A DNA stretch of 64,000 bases from an uncultured Lachnospira sp. (lineage in GTDB: Bacteria; Bacillota; Clostridia; Lachnospirales; Lachnospiraceae): contig CAKRIN010000003.1 of NCBI GenBank assembly GCA_934343805.1, positions 62,001 through 126,000 of the forward strand, given 5' to 3'. This document shows, one piece after another, positions 26,249-34,901 of this stretch (position 1 is its first letter; every line of letters starts with the position of its first letter). The notes beneath the pieces were generated by a model. That model was not told the origin of the DNA. It searched no databases and saw only the letters and a list, made by a program, of their open reading frames with translations. The position numbers and the translations under genes are program-made.

Positions 26249-27286
26249 ATGCGTAAGAGAGTTTTTAAAAGTATTGCGGCAGTTATGCTTATAACAACAA
26301 TTTCAGCAACAACTGTTCTCGCAGATGACATTAATACATTAAAGAATCAGAAGAATCAGCAGCAGAAAGAACTTGATTCATTGGAGAATGATCTTGCATA
26401 TCTTCTGAGCCAGATGGATGATCTGGAATTTAAGATGGCCCAGATTTCACAGGATATAGATGATGCTAATGTGAAACTTGCAGATGCCGAGGAGGTTCAG
26501 CAGGCACAGTATGATGATATGAAGCTTCGTATCAAATATATGTATGAAGATCAGTCAGTTTCAATAGCAGAAGTATTCCTTACATCATCAGATATGAGCA
26601 GTATGCTTAATAAGGCTGTTTATATGCAGGAGGTATATGATTATGACCGTAACAAGCTTGATGAAATGGCAAATACTGCAGCAGAAATAAAAAATCTTAA
26701 AGATGGACTTGAGAATGATCAGCAGGAGCTTGCAGCCAGTCAGGAAGAGCTTACACAGAAACAGGCTCTTTTGTATGCAACGATTAATGATACAAAGTCT
26801 TCAATTAGCGATTTAGACGATAAGATTGAAGCTGCAACTAAAAAGGCGGCTGAAGAAGCTGCGAGAAAAGAGGCTGCACGGCGTCAGCTTGCACAGAGTT
26901 CTTCTGTAACATACAAGACAACAGCTAATCAGGATTCATCAGTTGCTAATGGAATTGTTTCACTTGCATATTCACTTATTGGTACACCATACGTGAGTGG
27001 CGGCTATTCTCCATCAGGTTTTGATTGTTCTGGATTTACATCTTATCTTTTTTCACAGTATGGTATTGGTGTGTCAAGATCATCAAGTGGCCAGGCATAT
27101 GGAGGCATGGCGGTTTCAAGTATATCAGAAGCACTTCCTGGTGACATAATATGTTATCCGGGTCATGTAGGAGTGTATGTTGGCGGTGGACAGATGATTC
27201 ATGCTAATGTTCCTGGTGGTTCGGTTAGACTTGTAGGTGTTAATTCAATTGGTTTAAGAGTAACAGGCATAAGACGTTACTGGTAA
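26249..27286 (+). CDS. Secreted NlpC/P60 peptidoglycan hydrolase with coiled-coil domain
   Basis: This is a predicted D,L-endopeptidase of the CwlO/PcsB type that opens peptidoglycan cross-links during growth or division. The start is the ATG at 26249 behind TGAGG, giving a normal signal peptide (about 1-26, ending in LAD). A long coiled coil runs from about 30 to 220. The NlpC/P60 domain (about 230-345) shows the catalytic Cys in GFDCSGF and His in GHVGVYVG, with HAN further on. In CwlO-type enzymes the coiled coil receives the activating signal from FtsEX; whether that holds here is inference. Confidence 0.93.
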   Translation: MRKRVFKSIAAVMLITTISATTVLADDINTLKNQKNQQQKELDSLENDLAYLLSQMDDLEFKMAQISQDIDDANVKLADAEEVQQAQYDDMKLRIKYMYEDQSVSIAEVFLTSSDMSSMLNKAVYMQEVYDYDRNKLDEMANTAAEIKNLKDGLENDQQELAASQEELTQKQALLYATINDTKSSISDLDDKIEAATKKAAEEAARKEAARRQLAQSSSVTYKTTANQDSSVANGIVSLAYSLIGTPYVSGGYSPSGFDCSGFTSYLFSQYGIGVSRSSSGQAYGGMAVSSISEALPGDIICYPGHVGVYVGGGQMIHANVPGGSVRLVGVNSIGLRVTGIRRYW

Positions 27287-27306
27287 ATTATAAATATGTG
27301 TGATAT

Positions 27307-27341
27307 AATAAGTGCAGTTTTTAATAGCTGCGCTTATTTTT
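27307..27341 (+). terminator. Terminator of the NlpC/P60 gene
   Basis: Arms AATAAGTGCAG (27307-27317) and CTGCGCTTATT (27328-27338) pair along 11 positions with one G-T, followed by T residues. It starts 21 bases after the stop. Confidence 0.78.
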
Positions 27342-27373
27342 ATGTAATAGCAGATATGACTTGCATTACATAA
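27340..27373. repeat. Inverted repeat overlapping the glgA promoter
   Basis: TTATGTAAT (27340-27348) and ATTACATAA (27365-27373) are perfect 9-base inverted arms 16 bases apart. The right arm overlaps the -35 box of glgA, so an operator is plausible. It lacks the GC-rich stem of a terminator. Confidence 0.55.
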
Positions 27374-27389
27374 AGTGATTTATTATGAT
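27361..27389 (+). promoter_or_regulatory. Predicted sigma-A promoter of glgA
   Basis: TTGCAT (27361-27366), 17 bases and TATGAT (27384-27389), 51 bases ahead of the ATG. Each box is two or fewer changes from consensus. Confidence 0.6.
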
Positions 27390-27440
27390 AAGATGCATGA
27401 GTATGGGATTTAATAATATTTAAGAAATGAGGATTAAAGT

Positions 27441-28877
27441 ATGAAGAATGTATTGTTGATTGCATCAGAAGCTGTTCCATTTATTAAAACAGGAGGATTA
27501 GCTGATGTAGCTGGTTCTCTTCCAAAGTATTTTGATAAGACCAAGTATGATGTAAGAGTTATGATACCTAAATACACTTGTATTCCTTGGGAATATAGAG
27601 AAAAGATGGTATACAAAACACATTTTTATATCGATCTTGCGTGGAGAACACAGTATGTTGGAGTGTTTGAACTTGAGTGGAATGGAGTAACATTTTATTT
27701 TATAGATAATGAATTCTATTTTGGCGGACCAAAGCCATACAGCTGGATTCATGAAGATATTGAAAAGTTTGCGTTTTTTAGCAAAGCTGCTTTATCAGCA
27801 TTACCAGTGCTTGGCTTCAGACCAGATATAATTCATTGTAACGACTGGCAGACAGGACTTATTCCGGTTTATCTTAAAGAAAGATTCTCACAAGGAGAAT
27901 TCTATCAGGGAATCAAGTCAATCATGACAATACATAATCTTAAGTTTCAGGGAATATGGGATCTTAAGAAAGTAAAGGATATTACGGGACTTTCTGATGA
28001 ATATTTTACATCAGATAAACTTGAAGCATATAATGACGCTAACTATCTTAAAGGCGGAATTGTATATGCAGACAGAGTTACAACTGTAAGTGAAACATAT
28101 GCAGAAGAGATCAAAACCCCATTCTATGGAGAAAATCTTGATGGTCTTATGAATGCAAGGGCTAATGCGCTTTCTGGCATAGTTAATGGAATAGATTATG
28201 ATGAATATAATCCTGAGACAGATAAGAGGATTGAGCATAATTATAACCAGATAACATTCAGAAAAGAGAAGTGGAAGAATAAGGTTGCTCTTCAGAAAGA
28301 ACTCGGACTTAAAGAAGATAAGGGTAAGTTTATGATTGGACTTGTTTCACGTCTTACAGACCAGAAAGGACTTGATCTTGTCGCATATGTCATGGATCAG
28401 ATATGTGCAGAGGATGTCCAGTTTGTTGTCCTCGGAACAGGTGAAGAACGTTATGAAAATATGTTCAGGCATTATGACTGGAAATATAATGACAGAGTGT
28501 CTGCTAATATATATTATTCAGAAGATATGTCACATAAAGTCTATGCGTCTTGTGATGCTTTCCTTATGCCGTCGTTGTTTGAGCCATGTGGACTTTCACA
28601 GCTGATGAGTTTAAGGTATGGAACTGTTCCAATTGTAAGAGAAACAGGTGGTCTTAAAGATACTGTTGAGCCGTACAATGAATATGAAAATAAAGGAACA
28701 GGATTCTCATTTGCTAATTATAATGCACATGAGATGCTAAGTATAATTAATTATGCCAAAGATGTATATTACAATCATAAGAGAGAGTGGAATAAGATAG
28801 TTGACAGAGGAATGAAAAAAGATTTTTCGTGGAATAATTCTGCGAGAAAATATGAGCAGCTGTATGATTCACTTTAA
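27441..28877 (+). CDS. glgA: Glycogen synthase (ADP-glucose type, GT5)
   Basis: GlgA transfers glucose from ADP-glucose to the growing alpha-1,4-glucan. The N-terminal KTGGLADVAGSLPK motif (Lys15) binds the nucleotide sugar; HCNDWQTGLIPV and the C-terminal PSLFEPCGLSQLMSLRYG block confirm GT5. Length (478 aa) is standard. The gene stands alone with its own promoter and terminator, away from other glg genes. It implies glycogen storage, which is often linked with sporulation in clostridia. Confidence 0.96.
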   Translation: MKNVLLIASEAVPFIKTGGLADVAGSLPKYFDKTKYDVRVMIPKYTCIPWEYREKMVYKTHFYIDLAWRTQYVGVFELEWNGVTFYFIDNEFYFGGPKPYSWIHEDIEKFAFFSKAALSALPVLGFRPDIIHCNDWQTGLIPVYLKERFSQGEFYQGIKSIMTIHNLKFQGIWDLKKVKDITGLSDEYFTSDKLEAYNDANYLKGGIVYADRVTTVSETYAEEIKTPFYGENLDGLMNARANALSGIVNGIDYDEYNPETDKRIEHNYNQITFRKEKWKNKVALQKELGLKEDKGKFMIGLVSRLTDQKGLDLVAYVMDQICAEDVQFVVLGTGEERYENMFRHYDWKYNDRVSANIYYSEDMSHKVYASCDAFLMPSLFEPCGLSQLMSLRYGTVPIVRETGGLKDTVEPYNEYENKGTGFSFANYNAHEMLSIINYAKDVYYNHKREWNKIVDRGMKKDFSWNNSARKYEQLYDSL

Positions 28878-28881
28878 AAGA

Positions 28882-28912
28882 AAAAGGAAGTTGCCAAGCA
28901 ACTTCCTTTTTT
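28882..28912. terminator. Bidirectional terminator between glgA and tRNA-Leu
   Basis: Arms AAAAGGAAGTTGC (28882-28894) and GCAACTTCCTTTT (28898-28910) pair perfectly around a CAA loop, with A and T runs on the two sides. It can end both glgA and the minus-strand tRNA. Confidence 0.88.
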
Positions 28913-28914
28913 AA

Positions 28915-28997
28915 TGCAGGTGGCGGGACTTGAACCCGCACGATGTTGCCACCGGCAGATTTTGAGTCTGCTGCGTCTGCCATTCCGCCACACCTGC
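28915..28997 (-). tRNA. tRNA-Leu (anticodon CAA)
   Basis: On the minus strand the acceptor arms GCAGGTG and CACCTGC (28991-28997 and 28916-28922 on the plus strand) pair, and the T-loop GGTTCAAGTC is present. A long variable arm, as in class II tRNAs, and the anticodon loop CTCAAAA give CAA, reading UUG leucine codons. The 3' CCA is not encoded; the base at 28915 is the discriminator. Length is 83 bases. Confidence 0.94.
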
Positions 28998-29008
28998 GCG
29001 ACCCAATT

Positions 29009-29037
29009 ATATTATCATAAGAACAAATAAAAATCAA
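29009..29037 (-). promoter_or_regulatory. Predicted promoter of tRNA-Leu
   Basis: On the minus strand TTGATT (29032-29037) lies 17 bases from TAATAT (29009-29014), just ahead of the tRNA 5' end. A TATAAT overlaps at 29006-29011. Confidence 0.5.
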
Positions 29038-29048
29038 GTAAAGAATAC

Positions 29049-29077
29049 TTGCACATGTATTTAATTTAGAATATTAT
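29049..29077 (+). promoter_or_regulatory. Predicted sigma-A promoter of the zinc-finger protein/polA unit
   Basis: TTGCAC (29049-29054), 17 bases and TATTAT (29072-29077), 37 bases ahead of the start at 29114. Confidence 0.62.
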
Positions 29078-29113
29078 TTTTATATTGAATAATAATCCTT
29101 TATGGAGGCATTT

Positions 29114-29479
29114 ATGAATAACTGTAAAGAAATTCAAGGTATGATAGAAGACTTTGAATATAACAGACTTTCATTAAAGAATGAAGAAAAATTCACTGAT
29201 CATATTCTGAATTGTGCGGACTGCCGGGAAGAAATGGAAATATACTATATAATTTCATATGGTCTTGATGATATGGAAAAAAATATGTCGGATTCGAAAT
29301 ACTCATCTTATATAGATTCATTTGATTTTACAGGTCTTGTGAATCAGAAGCTAGAAGACAGTAAGATTAAATGTCAGTTTATAAGACAATGGAGTTACTT
29401 TAACAGATTAAGATATATGTTTGTTACAGGAATTATGCTTCTTACAACATTCCTATTGATAGTTATCCGATTCTTTTAA
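29114..29479 (+). CDS. Small zinc-finger (zf-HC2, anti-sigma-like) membrane protein
   Basis: A 121-residue protein with an N-terminal zinc-binding motif HILNCADCREEM (HxxxCxxC, near residue 35) of the type found in anti-sigma factors, and one membrane segment near the C-terminus (about 98-118). The start is ATG 29114, set by GGAGG five bases upstream; the in-frame ATG at 29102 overlaps that site. No sigma factor gene is adjacent, so an anti-sigma role is only inferred from the fold. It lies 40 bases ahead of polA and probably shares its transcript. Confidence 0.75.
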   Translation: MNNCKEIQGMIEDFEYNRLSLKNEEKFTDHILNCADCREEMEIYYIISYGLDDMEKNMSDSKYSSYIDSFDFTGLVNQKLEDSKIKCQFIRQWSYFNRLRYMFVTGIMLLTTFLLIVIRFF

Positions 29480-29519
29480 ATAAGAACTGTCGCATTAGAA
29501 TAACAGATTGGAGATAATA

Positions 29520-32204
29520 ATGAGTAAAAAAATAATATTAATAGATGGACACAGTATATTAAACCGGGCATTTTATGGTGTACCGGATCTTACTAATGCA
29601 GAGGGAATACATACTAATGCGTTATATGGATTCCTTAATATACTCTTTAAGTTTCTGGATGAAGAAAAGCCTGACTATATAACTGTTGCGTTTGATTTAT
29701 CAGCACCAACATTCAGACATAAAGCATTTGATGGTTACAAAGGTACGAGAAAACCTATGCAGCCGGAATTGAAGCAGCAGGTTCCTCTCATGAAAGAACT
29801 GCTTAAAGCTATGAATATTACAGTTGTTGAGCAGGAAGGCTTTGAGGCTGATGATATACTTGGAACTATTGCTAAGGATAGTGCTGCTAAAGGAATAGAA
29901 GTATCAATTGTTTCTGGTGACAGGGATTTATTGCAGTTAGCAGATGAGCATATTAAAATCAGAATACCTAAGACTAAGAAAGGCGTTACAGAAGTTGAAG
30001 ATTATTATCCTGCTGATGTGATTGAATTATATGGTGTTACTCCGCATGAATTCATTGATGTTAAAGCACTAATGGGAGATACATCAGATAACATACCTGG
30101 CGCACCGGGGGTAGGACCTAAGACTGCGTCAGCTATTATCCAGAAGTATCATAATCTTGATAATGTATTTGATCACTTGGATGAATTAAAGCCACCAAAG
30201 GCAAAAGCATCAATAACTGAGAATATTGAACAGATTAAAATGAGCAGGTTCTTATCAGAAATTAAAATCGATGTTCCGATTGAGTATAATATAGATGATG
30301 CTAAAACAGGGAATTTCTTTAATGAGAATTCATATGAACTTTTTAAGAAATATAATTTCAAGAATATGTTAAAGAAATTTGAAAACACAGATATTATAGC
30401 CAAAGACCCTGATTGTTATGAATATTTTAAGAAGATATCTGATTTTTCAGAAGTTGAAAATGTATTTAATAAAGCAGCAGATGCAGCTTCTGGGATTGAA
30501 AAAATCGGACTTTCAATTATTAGAGAAAATGAACTGATAGCAGTTGGAATAACACTTTCTGATACAGAAATTTATTATATCCCGGTATCAGGCTTTGTGA
30601 CAGAAAATTATCTGACAGAGCGCCTGTTGGATGTTGCATGCAAAGCTTCTCACAGAAATATAGCTTCTGCCAATATTAAAGATTATCTTGATATATTTGA
30701 AAAAGATAAGATAAGTGGTTATCCTCTTGTATCAGAAAATGCATTTATTGATACGGCAATTGCTGCATATCTGCTTCACCCAAGTAATGAAAGCTATGAT
30801 TATGAGACTCTTGGAAGAGAATTTTTGTCATTAACATTTCTGTCAAAGACGGAGCTTCTTGGTAAATTAAGCATAGAAAAAGCTGCAAATGAAGCAGAAG
30901 ATAATCTTATAAAATATGCCTGCCTTTCATCTTATGCTTATTACAGATGTGCTGATAAAATAACTGAACAGCTTAAGTGTGAGAATATGTATGAACTCTT
31001 TGAAACTATAGAGATGCCTCTTATTTTTGTCCTTTTTGAGATGCAGCAGCAGGGAATAAGTGTTGATAAACAGGCACTTGTGGACTATTCAAAGGTACTT
31101 GGTACTAAAATTTCCGTCCTTGAAAAAGAGATATACGATGCTGCCGGAGAAGAATTTAATATCAATTCACCAAAGCAGCTAGGAGTAATTCTTTTTGAAA
31201 AGCTTGGAATGCCTAATGGAAAGAAAACGAAGAGTGGTTATTCAACAGCTGCAGATGTACTTGAAAAGCTTGCACCTGATTATCCGGTAGTAAATAAGAT
31301 ACTCGAATACAGACAGTTAACAAAGCTAAAGTCAACATATGCTGATGGACTTACACAATATATAGCTGAAGATGGAAGAATTCATGGTACATTTAACCAG
31401 ACAATAACAGCCACAGGAAGAATAAGCAGCACAGAGCCTAATCTTCAGAATATCCCGATAAGAATGGAGATGGGAAAAGCAATAAGAAAGGTATTTGTTC
31501 CAAAGGATGGATTCGTATTCTTAGATGCTGATTATTCGCAGATTGAATTAAGAATTCTTGCACATATGTCAGGCGATGAGAAACTGATAGAGGCATATAA
31601 CTCATCTGCAGACATCCACAGGGCAACGGCAGCACAGGTATTTGGAGTTCCACTTGATGAAGTTACTGATGAACAACGAAGAAATGCCAAGGCGGTTAAT
31701 TTTGGTATTATCTATGGAATGAGTTCGTTTGGATTAAGTCAGGATCTTAGTATTTCAAGAAAAGAAGCCAAGGAATATATTGAAAGATACTTTGCAAGTT
31801 ATCCTACTATTAAAACATTTATAGACGGGCTTGTAAGTGACGCTAAAGAAAAAGGATACTCTCTTACAATGTATAACAGAAGGAGGGAGATTCCTGAGAT
31901 AAAATCATCTAATTTTATGCAGCGTTCTTTTGGAGAGAGAGTTGCCATGAATGCACCTATTCAGGGAACTGCGGCTGATATAATCAAGCTTGCAATGATT
32001 AATGTATATAATGCACTTAAGGAGAATAATCTTAAGTCAAGGCTTATATTACAGGTTCATGATGAGCTTCTTGTTGAGACAGCAGAAGATGAGATTGAAA
32101 CTGTAAAACAGATTATGATTGATGGAATGAAGAATGCAGTAAGCCTTAAGGTACCTCTTGAGGTGGATTTAAAGGAAGGAAAAGACTGGTTGGAGGCACA
32201 CTAA
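29520..32204 (+). CDS. polA: DNA polymerase I
   Basis: Pol I fills gaps and removes RNA primers. The N-terminal 5'-3' exonuclease/flap domain (about 1-290) has VAFDLSAPTFRH and GDTSDNIPGAPGVGPKTA. The middle domain (about 310-480) lacks the DxE pair of active 3'-5' exonucleases, as in Bacillus. The polymerase domain (about 500-894) has DADYSQIELRILAHMSGD, RRNAKAVNFGIIYGMS and the VHDEL motif C. The start is ATG 29520 behind TTGGAG. The TAA overlaps the ATG of coaE. Confidence 0.97.
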   Translation: MSKKIILIDGHSILNRAFYGVPDLTNAEGIHTNALYGFLNILFKFLDEEKPDYITVAFDLSAPTFRHKAFDGYKGTRKPMQPELKQQVPLMKELLKAMNITVVEQEGFEADDILGTIAKDSAAKGIEVSIVSGDRDLLQLADEHIKIRIPKTKKGVTEVEDYYPADVIELYGVTPHEFIDVKALMGDTSDNIPGAPGVGPKTASAIIQKYHNLDNVFDHLDELKPPKAKASITENIEQIKMSRFLSEIKIDVPIEYNIDDAKTGNFFNENSYELFKKYNFKNMLKKFENTDIIAKDPDCYEYFKKISDFSEVENVFNKAADAASGIEKIGLSIIRENELIAVGITLSDTEIYYIPVSGFVTENYLTERLLDVACKASHRNIASANIKDYLDIFEKDKISGYPLVSENAFIDTAIAAYLLHPSNESYDYETLGREFLSLTFLSKTELLGKLSIEKAANEAEDNLIKYACLSSYAYYRCADKITEQLKCENMYELFETIEMPLIFVLFEMQQQGISVDKQALVDYSKVLGTKISVLEKEIYDAAGEEFNINSPKQLGVILFEKLGMPNGKKTKSGYSTAADVLEKLAPDYPVVNKILEYRQLTKLKSTYADGLTQYIAEDGRIHGTFNQTITATGRISSTEPNLQNIPIRMEMGKAIRKVFVPKDGFVFLDADYSQIELRILAHMSGDEKLIEAYNSSADIHRATAAQVFGVPLDEVTDEQRRNAKAVNFGIIYGMSSFGLSQDLSISRKEAKEYIERYFASYPTIKTFIDGLVSDAKEKGYSLTMYNRRREIPEIKSSNFMQRSFGERVAMNAPIQGTAADIIKLAMINVYNALKENNLKSRLILQVHDELLVETAEDEIETVKQIMIDGMKNAVSLKVPLEVDLKEGKDWLEAH

Positions 32205-32794
32205 TGAAAGTTATTGGAGTTACAGGAGGTGTAGGAGCAGGAAAATCATCTGTTCTTGCACTTCTTAAAGATATGTGTTCATGCGATATAATACAGGCAG
32301 ACCTTGTTGCAAGAAATATATACCGGTCTGGTAATATTGGATTTGAAAAGGTCGTTGATATATTTGGTGAACAGATTGTAGGAGAGGATGGAGAGATAAA
32401 CAGACCTCTTCTTGCAGATATTATATTCAAAAATCCTAATAAGCGTATTGTGCTTAACAGCATAATACATCCGCTCGTAAAACAGGAGATTATCAACCAG
32501 ATTAATAATCATAAAATTGCAGGTGATGTTGACTATTGCTTTGTTGAGGCAGCTCTTCTTATTGAAGATCATTATGATATATTTATGGATGAAATCTGGT
32601 ATATATATGTATCAGAAGACGAAAGGCGAAGAAGACTGGCATCTTCAAGAGGATATTCTGATGAAAAGATATCAGATATTTTTAAGAGTCAGTTATCTGA
32701 GGATGATTTTAGAAAATACTCTGATAAAGTGATAGATAATAGCGGCAATATAGAAAAAACACGTGCCCAGCTTGAGATTATGCTTGGAATATGA
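32204..32794 (+). CDS. coaE: Dephospho-CoA kinase
   Basis: CoaE catalyses the last step of coenzyme A synthesis. The P-loop GVTGGVGAGKSSV begins at residue 4, DIIQADLVARNIY lies near 27, and the lid region EDERRRRLASSRG lies near 135. Its ATG overlaps the polA stop (TAATG), so translation is coupled; the polA-coaE order is conserved in Firmicutes. Length is 196 aa. Confidence 0.95.
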   Translation: MKVIGVTGGVGAGKSSVLALLKDMCSCDIIQADLVARNIYRSGNIGFEKVVDIFGEQIVGEDGEINRPLLADIIFKNPNKRIVLNSIIHPLVKQEIINQINNHKIAGDVDYCFVEAALLIEDHYDIFMDEIWYIYVSEDERRRRLASSRGYSDEKISDIFKSQLSEDDFRKYSDKVIDNSGNIEKTRAQLEIMLGI

Positions 32795-32832
32795 TACATT
32801 TATACATAATTTGTTTATTCTAGAGGTAGGAT

Positions 32833-34899
32833 ATGGATAATACACAGTCAAAGAAAGAGGCCATGGTGTTTGGCCTGGATATAGGAACGAGAAGTATAGT
32901 AGGTGTTGTCGGATACATGGACAGAAGCCGTTTTAAAGTTGTTGCAATGGCTGAACAAAAGCACGAAACAAGAGCTATGCTTGATGGTCAGATACACGAT
33001 ATCTACAAAGTAGGAGATACAATAAGAAAAGTCAAAAATTCTCTTGAAAGCCAGCTTGGACATGAACTCTCGGATGTATGTATAGCTGCTGCCGGAAGAG
33101 TTTTAAAGACTATTAACTCATCTGCAGAATATGTTTTTGAAGAGGAAACAAGAGTTACACAGGAACATATTTATTCTCTTAACCTTCTTGCAGTTGAAAA
33201 TGCACATAATAAGATAAATGAAAAAGAAGACAAATCCAGATTCTACTGTGTTGGAAACACTCCTATAAGATATCAGCTCAATGGATATGATATCAATAAT
33301 CTTGAAGGACATAAAGCTTCTAAGATAGCTGTTGAGCTTATTGCTACATTTTTACCGGAAGAAGTAGTTGATGGACTCTATGAAGCTGTTGAATATGCAG
33401 GACTTCATGTGGCAAGCCTTACATTAGAGCCTATTGCAGCCATGAATATTGCAATTCCGGAACAATACAGGCTTCTTAATATAGGACTTGTTGATGTCGG
33501 AGCCGGCACTTCAGATATATGTCTTACGAAGGATGGTTGTATTATTGCATATGGAATGATACCTTGCGCTGGAGATGAGATTACTGAGTGCATAGCCAAA
33601 ACTTATCTTGTTGATTTTAATACTGCAGAAAAGATTAAGATGTCCGCAAGTTCCAAGAAAAAGGGAGTTGTATCATTTAAAGATATAATGGGAATTACAC
33701 AGAAGGTCGATGCACTGGAAGTAAGAAATGCAGCAGCTGAAGTTGTAAATGCCATGGCAAAGGATGTCGCAGATAAGATTGTTGAACTCAATGGCGGTAA
33801 ACCAGTTAATGCTGTATTTGTAGTCGGCGGCGGTGGCAAGATACCGGGATACACAGAAAAAGTTGCTGATTTCCTTGGAATACCACATCAGAGAGTTGCT
33901 GTAAGAGGAGAAGAAGTCCTTACATCAGTTGACTTTGAAGTAGATAATTTCAAAAAAGATTCATTATATGTAACACCTGTAGGAATATGTACTAATTATT
34001 ACACCCAGAAGAATAACTTTGTGTTTGTTACAGTTAATAAGGAAAGAATTAAACTTTATGACACAAGTAATCTTACAGTTGTGGATGCAGTAATGCAGAT
34101 AGGATTTCCAAATGAAAAGCTTTTCCCAAGAAGAGGTGCAGAAATCAACTTTACAGTTAATGGTAAAGCACGTCTTGTAAGGGGAAGTGCAGGCGAAGGT
34201 GCAGTTGTTACTCTTAATGGAAGACCAGCTAATCTCCATACTCCGATTGAACAGAATGATATAATCGAAGTGACAGAATCTACAATAGGAGAAGATGCCA
34301 GCATAACAATTGGTCAGTTGGAAGAATTTGATTCACAGATAACATTTGTAGTGAATGATAAAACAATCGTCTGCCCTAGATTTGCATATGTCAATGGTGA
34401 ATTAAAGTCGGAATTTTATGATATTAACGATGGCGACAAGATACGCATGGAAAATTTCTATACTGTGGCACAGCTTTTTGAATTCCTTGACCTTGATTAT
34501 AAGACGCTTAATGTCACTGTTAATAATGAACCTGCAGATAAGAATACAAGAGTATATGAGAATTTCACTGTCAGGACTTCATCATTAGAGGAATATAATG
34601 AGAATATCATGGTGGCTGAAAAGCAGCAGGAAACAGAGAAAAAAGCAGAGCAGACTGATGATAAAGAAACACAGGAACAAGTAAGACAGCCTGTTGATAT
34701 AACAATTACAGTTAATGGACAGCATGTTGTTTTAACTGGCAAGCCTGATTATATAGTAGTTGATCTTTTCCAGTTCTATTCATTTGATCTTACTATGGTC
34801 AGAGGTAATCTTGTATTCTTACATAACGGAAGTGATGCAGATTATTCATCACCACTTAATAATGGTGATGTTATTGAGCTTCGCTGGGAGGATAAATAA
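32833..34899 (+). CDS. FtsA-like actin-fold ATPase with C-terminal beta-grasp-like repeats
   Basis: Residues about 10-380 resemble FtsA/PilM actin-fold proteins: phosphate-1 motif FGLDIGTRSIVGVVG, an SHS2-like insert (about 35-130), phosphate-2 NIGLVDVGAGTSDICL near 217 and the adenosine motif VFVVGGGGKIPGY near 333. Beyond the domain lie three repeats that I read as ubiquitin/beta-grasp-like: about 392-480 (ending TPIEQNDIIEV), 500-585 and 620-688 (ending PLNNGDVIEL). A charged, Gln/Glu/Lys-rich linker (about 590-620) separates the last two. There is no amphipathic FtsA-type tail. It lies in no division cluster. A role in division or envelope assembly is a guess from the fold. Confidence 0.82.
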   Translation: MDNTQSKKEAMVFGLDIGTRSIVGVVGYMDRSRFKVVAMAEQKHETRAMLDGQIHDIYKVGDTIRKVKNSLESQLGHELSDVCIAAAGRVLKTINSSAEYVFEEETRVTQEHIYSLNLLAVENAHNKINEKEDKSRFYCVGNTPIRYQLNGYDINNLEGHKASKIAVELIATFLPEEVVDGLYEAVEYAGLHVASLTLEPIAAMNIAIPEQYRLLNIGLVDVGAGTSDICLTKDGCIIAYGMIPCAGDEITECIAKTYLVDFNTAEKIKMSASSKKKGVVSFKDIMGITQKVDALEVRNAAAEVVNAMAKDVADKIVELNGGKPVNAVFVVGGGGKIPGYTEKVADFLGIPHQRVAVRGEEVLTSVDFEVDNFKKDSLYVTPVGICTNYYTQKNNFVFVTVNKERIKLYDTSNLTVVDAVMQIGFPNEKLFPRRGAEINFTVNGKARLVRGSAGEGAVVTLNGRPANLHTPIEQNDIIEVTESTIGEDASITIGQLEEFDSQITFVVNDKTIVCPRFAYVNGELKSEFYDINDGDKIRMENFYTVAQLFEFLDLDYKTLNVTVNNEPADKNTRVYENFTVRTSSLEEYNENIMVAEKQQETEKKAEQTDDKETQEQVRQPVDITITVNGQHVVLTGKPDYIVVDLFQFYSFDLTMVRGNLVFLHNGSDADYSSPLNNGDVIELRWEDK

Positions 34900-34901
34900 T
34901 T

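Noticed and set aside
28747..29037. Minus-strand frame of 96 residues containing RCGGMADAADSKSAGG
   Set aside because: This is the well-known false translation of a tRNA-Leu gene; the tRNA at 28915-28997 explains it.
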